Made by a program: the position numbers and the translations under genes
The notes under the pieces: generated by a model
The model's database searches: none
What the model was told of the DNA's origin: nothing
Seen by the model: the letters and a program-made list of their open reading frames with translations, nothing else
Assembly: GCF_002234675.1 (NCBI RefSeq)
Contig: NC_019876.2
Coordinates: 24,019,371-24,083,370, forward strand
DNA: 64,000 nucleotides
Source: Oryzias latipes
Taxonomy: Eukaryota > Chordata > Actinopteri > Beloniformes > Adrianichthyidae
Direction of reading: 5' to 3'
Part shown: piece by piece, positions 58,875-64,000 of the stretch
How positions within the stretch are numbered: position 1 is the stretch's first letter
Layout of the letters: each line of letters starts with the position of its first letter

Positions 58875-58884
58875 ACGATCCGGT
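58875..58884 (+). promoter_or_regulatory. Self-priming primer binding site
   Basis: ACGATCCGGT, two bases after the LTR end, is the exact reverse complement of ACCGGATCGT at 58748-58757 in the LTR, the predicted transcript 5' end. This is the layout known from Tf1 of fission yeast and the vertebrate sushi group, in which the RNA folds on itself and is cleaved to prime minus-strand synthesis instead of using a tRNA. Confidence 0.82.
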
Positions 58885-58888
58885 CATC

Positions 58889-60528
58889 ATGGACGCATCG
58901 GACGCAGGAGTTCCACGAACGAGCAGCGACGCACAGGAGAGGGTCATTCTCCAGCAGGAGGAACAGCTAAATTACCTCAGACGAGGTATGCTGGAGATGG
59001 CTGGGCGCCAGGAGCAACAGCTGACCATGATCGGTGATCGCATTGAGACATTGGCAAAGCAGCTCCAGCAGCCGCCGTCATCTCATCCGCCACATCACTC
59101 TACCTCTGCGCCGACACCGGTGATTCCAGTCCAGACGACGTCACTCGCCCCGGGGGTTCAACTGGCCCGACCAGAGAGGTTTTCCGGCGACTCAGGGGAT
59201 TGTCGGGCGTTTATCACTCAATGCGAGCTCCATTTCGAGCTGCAGGCAGCCAGTTTCCCTACTGATCGGGCCAAGGTGGCATTTATAATATCACACCTCT
59301 CTGACAGAGCCGGAGCATGGGCCACTGCGGAGTGGCAACGTGGAGGAGCGACCTGCGCCTCTCTCTCTGCCTTTCTCGACGCCTTCACCCAGGTTTTTCA
59401 ACACACGAAACCCGGCAGAGAGGCGGCTCGGGCGCTGATGCGGCTGACACAAGGTAACCGTCGGGTGACGGATTGTGCTATTGAGTTCTGGACTCTCGCT
59501 TCAGAGAGCGGGTGGAACCCCGCAGCGCTTACGGACGCTTTTCTAGAGGGATTATCAGAGGAGCTGAAGGACCACTTAGCTCCCTTGGAGCTGCCCTCAT
59601 CCCTGGAGCCTCTTATCGCCCTGGTGATTCGTATCGACAATCGACTGCAGGATCGTCGGCGGGGGTGCCGGGTGGACGTTTCCCAGTTCAGGGGACACCC
59701 TGACGTTTACGTCCAGCCCTCCCCTCATATGTCTTCTGTTACCCCCACAGTGCCTCCTGCAGCCCCGTTGGAGGAACCTATGCAGCTGGGTCGTGGCCGT
59801 TTGTCCCCCACTGAGCGTAGACGAAGGATGGCAGCAGGTGAGTGCCTTTAATGTACTTTACTTTACTGTACAGCTTCAGTACATCCAGAATGCTGCTGCT
59901 CGAGTCCTGACCAAAACCAGGAAGTATGATCACATTAGTCCTGTGCTCAGGTCTTTGCACTGGCTCCCTGTACCTCAAAGAATAGACTTCAAAGCAGCTC
60001 TGCTTGTGTACAAGTCTCTCCATGGCCACGCACCAAAGTACATCTCTGACATGTTAGTGCCATATGAACCATCTCGTACTCTGAGGACCTCAGGGACCGG
60101 CCTCCTGTTGATTCCCAGAGTCAGAACTAAACAAGGGGAATCAGCGTTTCAATATTCTGCAGCTAAAATCTGGAACAGCCTCCCTGAAGGCGTAAGACAG
60201 GCCTCTTCTGTGTTCATGTTCAAATCTAGACTTAAAACATTTCTGTTTAGCCGTGTATATGACTGAAAGGTCCTATCTGCACCTTTCTTTCCTTCCTTTC
60301 TTTTTAAATCTTTTTTTTTCTTCCTTTTCTTTTAAAGTAAATTTTATGTTGATTATTTCTATGATGTATTGTGATTTTAATGCATTTTTCTGTTTTGTGA
60401 AGCACCTTGAATTAGTTTGTGTACGAATTGTGCTATACAAATAAACTTGCCTTGCCTTGCCTTGCCTTTACTGTGGTCAGCGGGGTCATTACTGTAAGAA
60501 CTGCCCAAAAGCTTCCGCTCGTCATTAA
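58889..60528 (+). pseudogene. Chromovirus gag, zinc knuckle split by LINE insert
   Basis: Open from ATG 58889 to 59850. The N-terminal coiled-coil-like part has SSDAQERVILQQEEQLNYLR (58922 on). The capsid-like region includes ARPERFSGDSGDCRAFITQC (59160-59225). The frame ends inside the CCHC zinc knuckle: the first Cys (59845) is before the insert and the remaining Cys, His and Cys are after it (60470-60505), followed by a TAA at 60526. The insert is a LINE fragment, 59851-60462, flanked by an 8-bp duplication. Without it gag would be uninterrupted. Pol lies in the -1 frame relative to gag. Confidence 0.88.
59851..60462 (+). mobile_element. LINE 3' fragment (L2/CR1-like) inside gag
   Basis: Encodes the C-terminal end of a LINE ORF: IQNAAARVLTKTRKYDHISP, SLHWLPVPQRIDFKAALLVY, KYISDMLVPY and a stop at 60264. 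It then has a short 3' UTR ending AATAAACTTGCCTTGCC with a (CTTGC)n tail, a style of 3' end known for fish L2-type LINEs. The duplication TGCCTTTA is at 59843-59850 and 60463-60470. It is strongly 5'-truncated. Confidence 0.9.
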
Positions 60529-63500
60529 AGGTGGGCACACTGACGAGCGGAGGCCAGGTGCCCGTCGATTCTAAATCCACCTCCTGTCTTTTGGAGGGTC
60601 ACATTGTGTCTAAGGGTGGGGGGTTTCCTGTTCGGGCCTTGTTAGATTCTGGGGCTGAACAGAACCTTATGGATGCTGAGCTAGCCAGACAGGCCGGTCT
60701 TAGGACCAAGTCGCTTCCCCGTCCTTGGCGGGTGATCTCCCTCAACGGTGAGGTGGTCGCCACAGTTAACCAGATCACTGAACCTGTTCACCTCATCCTT
60801 TCTGGGAACCACCACGAGCATACCAGTTTTTTTCTTTTTGAGTCCCCTCGTAATCCGGTGGTTCTAGGATTTCCCTGGCTTCTGAATCACAACCCAGTCA
60901 TTGATTGGCCAACCAATCGCGTAGTCAGTTGGAGTACTCATTGTCACAAGGCCTGTTTACGCTCAGCTCGGCATCCAGAGTCTGACTCCGCTGACCCGGT
61001 AGGGGAGCCGTCCTCACCTGACCTCTCCAAGGTGCCTCCTGAATATCATGACCTGGGGGAGGTATTTTCCAAATTCCGGGCTCTCTCCTTGCCCCCGCAC
61101 AGGCCGTATGACTGCTCTATTGAACTGCAGCCGGGTGCCACACTGCCCAAGAACCATCTCTATAGCCTGTCCAAACCTGAGAGGGAGGCAATGGAGGAGT
61201 AGGTAACTGACTCTCTTCAGGCGGGCCTTATCAGACCTTCTTCGTCTCCTGTGGGGGCGGGGTTTTTCTTCGTGGGGAAGAAGGATGGAACATTACGCCC
61301 ATGCATTGACTACCGAGGTTTGAATGCCATTACGGTAAAGAACCATTATCCTCTTCCACTTATGAACTCCGCTTTCGAGACGCTGCAGGAGGCCCGGTGT
61401 TTCACCAAATTGGACCTACGGAATGCGTACCATTTGGTTCGCATCAGGGAAGGTGACGAATGGAAGACGGCCTTCAACACGCATTTGGGACATTACGAGT
61501 ATCTGGTGATGCCTTTTGGACTATCTAATGCTCCAGCTGTATTTCAGGGCATGATAAACGATGTACTCAGGGACTACATTCACCATTTTGTTTTTGTGTA
61601 CCTTGATGATATTCTTGTTTTCTCCAGGAGTTCCGGCGAACATAGGCGGCATGTTCATCTGGTTCTTCAGCGCCTATTGGAGAACAAGCTTTTCGTCAAG
61701 GCAGAAAAATGTGATTTTCACTCCTCCAGTGTGTCTTTTTTGGGTTTTGTGATTGCGGAGGGGGAGGTGCGACCGGACCCAGCTAAGGTCAGCGCGGTGG
61801 TTGATTGGCCTGCTCCGGTCAATCGGAAGCAGCTTCAACGATTCCTGGGGTTTGCCAATTACCTACGCCGTTTTATTAGGGGTTATAGTTCGGTCGCGGC
61901 CCCCCTTACGGGTTTGACCTCCACCTCCTCTCCTTTTGTTTGGACAGAGACTGCAGAGGCAGCTTTCCGGCGGCTCAAACACCTTTTTACCACCGCCCCA
62001 GTTCTCATCCAACCGGACCCCTCCGCCCAGTTTATTGTGGAGGTTGATGCCTCGGACGTCGGGGTTGGAGCTGTGCTGTCCCAGCAGCAGGGTGCTGACA
62101 ACAAGCTTCATCCTTGCGCTTTTTTTTCCCGCCGGCTTACTCCGGCGGAGATGAAATACGACGTGGGGGATAAGGAGCTTTTAGCTATTAAGCTGGCGTT
62201 GGAGGAGTGGCGGCACTGGTTAGAGGGGGCGGGACAGCCTTTTGTGGTCTGGACGGACCACAAAAATCTGTCTTATATCCGGAACGCAAAACGGCTTAAC
62301 CCGAGGCAGGCACGGTGGTCACTTTTTTTCACTCGGTTTGATTTTGTGGTGTCGTACCGCCCTGGCTCCAAGAACATTAAACCAGATGCTCTCTCCCGAC
62401 AACTGGAACCGGCTATGGAGGATTCCCTTCCTCAGACTGTAATTCCTGCCTCCTGTGTTCTGGGTACCCTCTCCTGGCAGCTGGAGAGGGAGATCAAGAC
62501 TGCACAGGCCCGGGAGCCAGACCCTGGTGGGGGCCCCCCTAACAGACTCTATGTTCCCAGGGCCGTAAGGAGCTAGGTCCTCCAGTGGGCGCACGCTACT
62601 CGGCTTACCTGTCATCCCGGGGTACACAGGACGATCGCCTTCCTGCGTTGCTGTTTCTGGTGGCCCAGTTTGGCGAGGGATGCCCGGGAGTTCGTTTCTG
62701 CCTGCACGATCTGCGCCCAAAACAAGGTCAACAATCGACCCCCAGCGGGCCTGCTGCATCCCTTACCTGTTCCGAGCCGCCCTTGGTCCCACATAGCTCT
62801 AGACTTTGTGACCGGCCTGCCCTCATCTGCTGGCAGAACTGAGATCCTGACTGTTGTGGACCGATTTTCTAAGGCAGCTCACTTCATGCCCCTGAAGAAG
62901 CTGCCTTCGGCCTCAGAGACCGCCAGACTCATTGTGGAACACGTGTTCAGACTGCATGGGATCCCGGTTGATATAGTTTCTGACCGTGGACCACAGTTCG
63001 TCTCACAAGTGTGGAAGACTTTCTGTGCAGCTTTTGGTCCCACAGTCAGTCGCTCTTCGGGTTTTCACCCACAGTCAAATGGGCAGGCCGAGAGAACCAA
63101 TCAAGACCTGGAGGTGGCCCTCCGATGCATCTGTTCCCGGCACCAGACCTCTTGGAGCACCCTTCTGCCCTGGGTTGAGTATGCCCACAACTCAATGACG
63201 TCATCTGCCTCGGGAATGTCCCCATTTGAGGGTTCTCTAGGCTACCAACCCCCATTGTTTCCAGAGCAGGAGAAGGAGGTGGCGGTGCCGTCGGTACAAC
63301 ACCTCTACCGCCGCTGCAGACGGATCTGGAGGGAGGCTCGCGCTGCTCTTCTTCGCTCGTCCGCAGCTAACAAAAGACTGGCTGATCGGCATCGGTTACC
63401 GGCGCCTACCTACGTGCCAGGTCAGTTAGTACTCCTGTCCACTGCCAACATCAAGCTGCGGACAGAGTCTAGAAAGCTGTCTCCACGATTCATCGGACCG

Positions 63501-63863
63501 TTCGAGGTGGAGAAGGTCGTCAACCCTGTGGCGATCCGACTACGCCTTCCTCGGTCCATGCGCATCCATCCAGTTTTTCATGTTTCCCAACTCAAACCCC
63601 ATGTTACTAGTCCTCTCCAGCCCCCTCCATCTCAACCTCCGCCACCTCGCATCATCGACGGTCTGCCTGCATGGACGATCAAACGTATCATGGACGTCAG
63701 ACGTCGGGGCCGGGGTCTGCAGTACTTGGTTGACTGGAAAGGTTACGGTCCTGAGGAGAGGTCCTGGGAACCCACATCGAGGATGTTGGACAAAGGCATG
63801 CTCAGGGAGTACCACAGGCGTCACCCTGACAAGCCCGGTGGTGCGCCCAGAGGCACCCCTTGA
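60529..63863 (+). pseudogene. Chromovirus pol, one frame with two amber stops
   Basis: Protease LLDSGAEQN (60642), RT from about 61200 with the intact YLDD site (61599), RNase H with VEVDAS (62038), [13 protein letters not shown] and WTDHKN, an HHCC zinc domain (62590-62740), integrase core (LDFVTG near 62803, VSDRGPQF near 62980, [10 protein letters not shown] near 63080), [10 protein letters not shown] (63493) and a chromodomain with YLVDWKGY and EERSWEP (63660-63800). All is in a single frame, broken only by TAG at 61200 and TAG at 62574. All catalytic motifs I checked are present, so this is a very recently disabled copy or one with errors. Confidence 0.9.
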
Positions 63864-63874
63864 GGATGGGGTAC

Positions 63875-64000
63875 TGTCAGGAGCCGGGGCCAGGGCGGTT
63901 CATCTTTTTCTCACTTCCGGGTTTCGGGCTTTTATTTTGTTAACTCATGTTCTGTCTTCTGTTGGTTCTTTAGGTAACTTACCCCGGTCTTCACCGGCAC
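63875..64000 (+). repeat. 3' LTR, truncated by the window end
   Basis: Starts TGTCAGGAGCC and is identical over 126 visible bases to the 5' LTR. Preceded by the purine-rich GAGGATGGGG. Confidence 0.93.

Larger units (their letters stand above)
58557..64000 (+). mobile_element. Young chromovirus (Tf1/sushi type) nested in the older one
   Basis: Order: 5' LTR 58557-58872, primer site 58875-58884, gag 58889-60528 with a LINE insert, pol 60529-63863, polypurine tract 63862-63871, 3' LTR from 63875 and cut by the window end. The first 126 bases of both LTRs are identical as read, pointing to a recent insertion. It lies inside the RNase H region of the older element. The right target duplication is out of view. 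Confidence 0.93.

Overview
This is a window of teleost fish nuclear genome, probably from a percomorph-type fish. The evidence is novel immune-type receptor (NITR) genes with split exons and GT-AG introns, fish-style chromoviral (Ty3/gypsy) LTR retrotransposons, a tRNA-headed fish SINE, hAT, Harbinger and Tc1 relics, long GATA and TA microsatellites, and a 1,000-base assembly gap. No prokaryotic or organellar feature is present. The species cannot be fixed from sequence alone.

The window is an immune-receptor cluster heavily invaded by transposons. I read three receptor genes with complete, phase-consistent exon sets: an NITR on the minus strand (20800-22844, 341 aa), a two-Ig receptor of NITR type on the minus strand with V and I on separate exons (36432-37454, 284 aa), and an NITR on the plus strand with a cytoplasmic ITIM (47559-48945, 344 aa). 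A fourth complete gene on the minus strand encodes a single-V-domain receptor (53019-55143, 237 aa). Around them lie broken relatives: a duplicated TM/tail exon set on either side of 15 kb (14368-14782 decayed; 15535-15858 coherent with an ITIM but running into the gap), an orphan I-domain fragment (33847-33912), a V-set fragment (40024-40613) and an NITR pseudogene (44617-45248). These proteins would be type I membrane receptors with TCR/Ig-like V domains. The different tails (ITIM, altered tyrosine, almost none) suggest a mix of inhibitory and other signalling roles.

Layout: 0-2.35 kb, 3' half of a chromovirus and its LTR. 2.4-8.1 kb, Harbinger relic split by a solo LTR that itself carries a foldback insertion, then a minisatellite and a 2.4-kb GC-rich retroelement. 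8.5-11.7 kb, 3' exons of a teleost multigene-family protein on the minus strand. 14-17 kb, duplicated receptor exons and the gap. 17-20 kb, solo LTR, hAT relic and GATA array. 20.8-22.8 kb, first NITR. 23-36 kb, mostly transposon debris (GC-rich repeat, LTRs, Tc1, LINE, SINE, Harbinger MITE). 36.4-55.2 kb, core of the receptor cluster, with two more copies of the GC-rich retroelement, a LINE and an hAT element. 56-64 kb, a decayed chromovirus interrupted by a much younger one, whose gag zinc knuckle is in turn split by a LINE fragment.

The most notable points are: (1) the I-domain half of the NITR V-I exon is nearly identical between genes whose V halves have diverged strongly, within one exon; (2) the young chromovirus has a 10-nt primer binding site complementary to the predicted first 10 nt of its own transcript, the Tf1/sushi self-priming arrangement; (3) a GC-rich, apparently non-coding retroelement family has poly(A) tails and 13-14-bp target duplications but no recognisable ORF.
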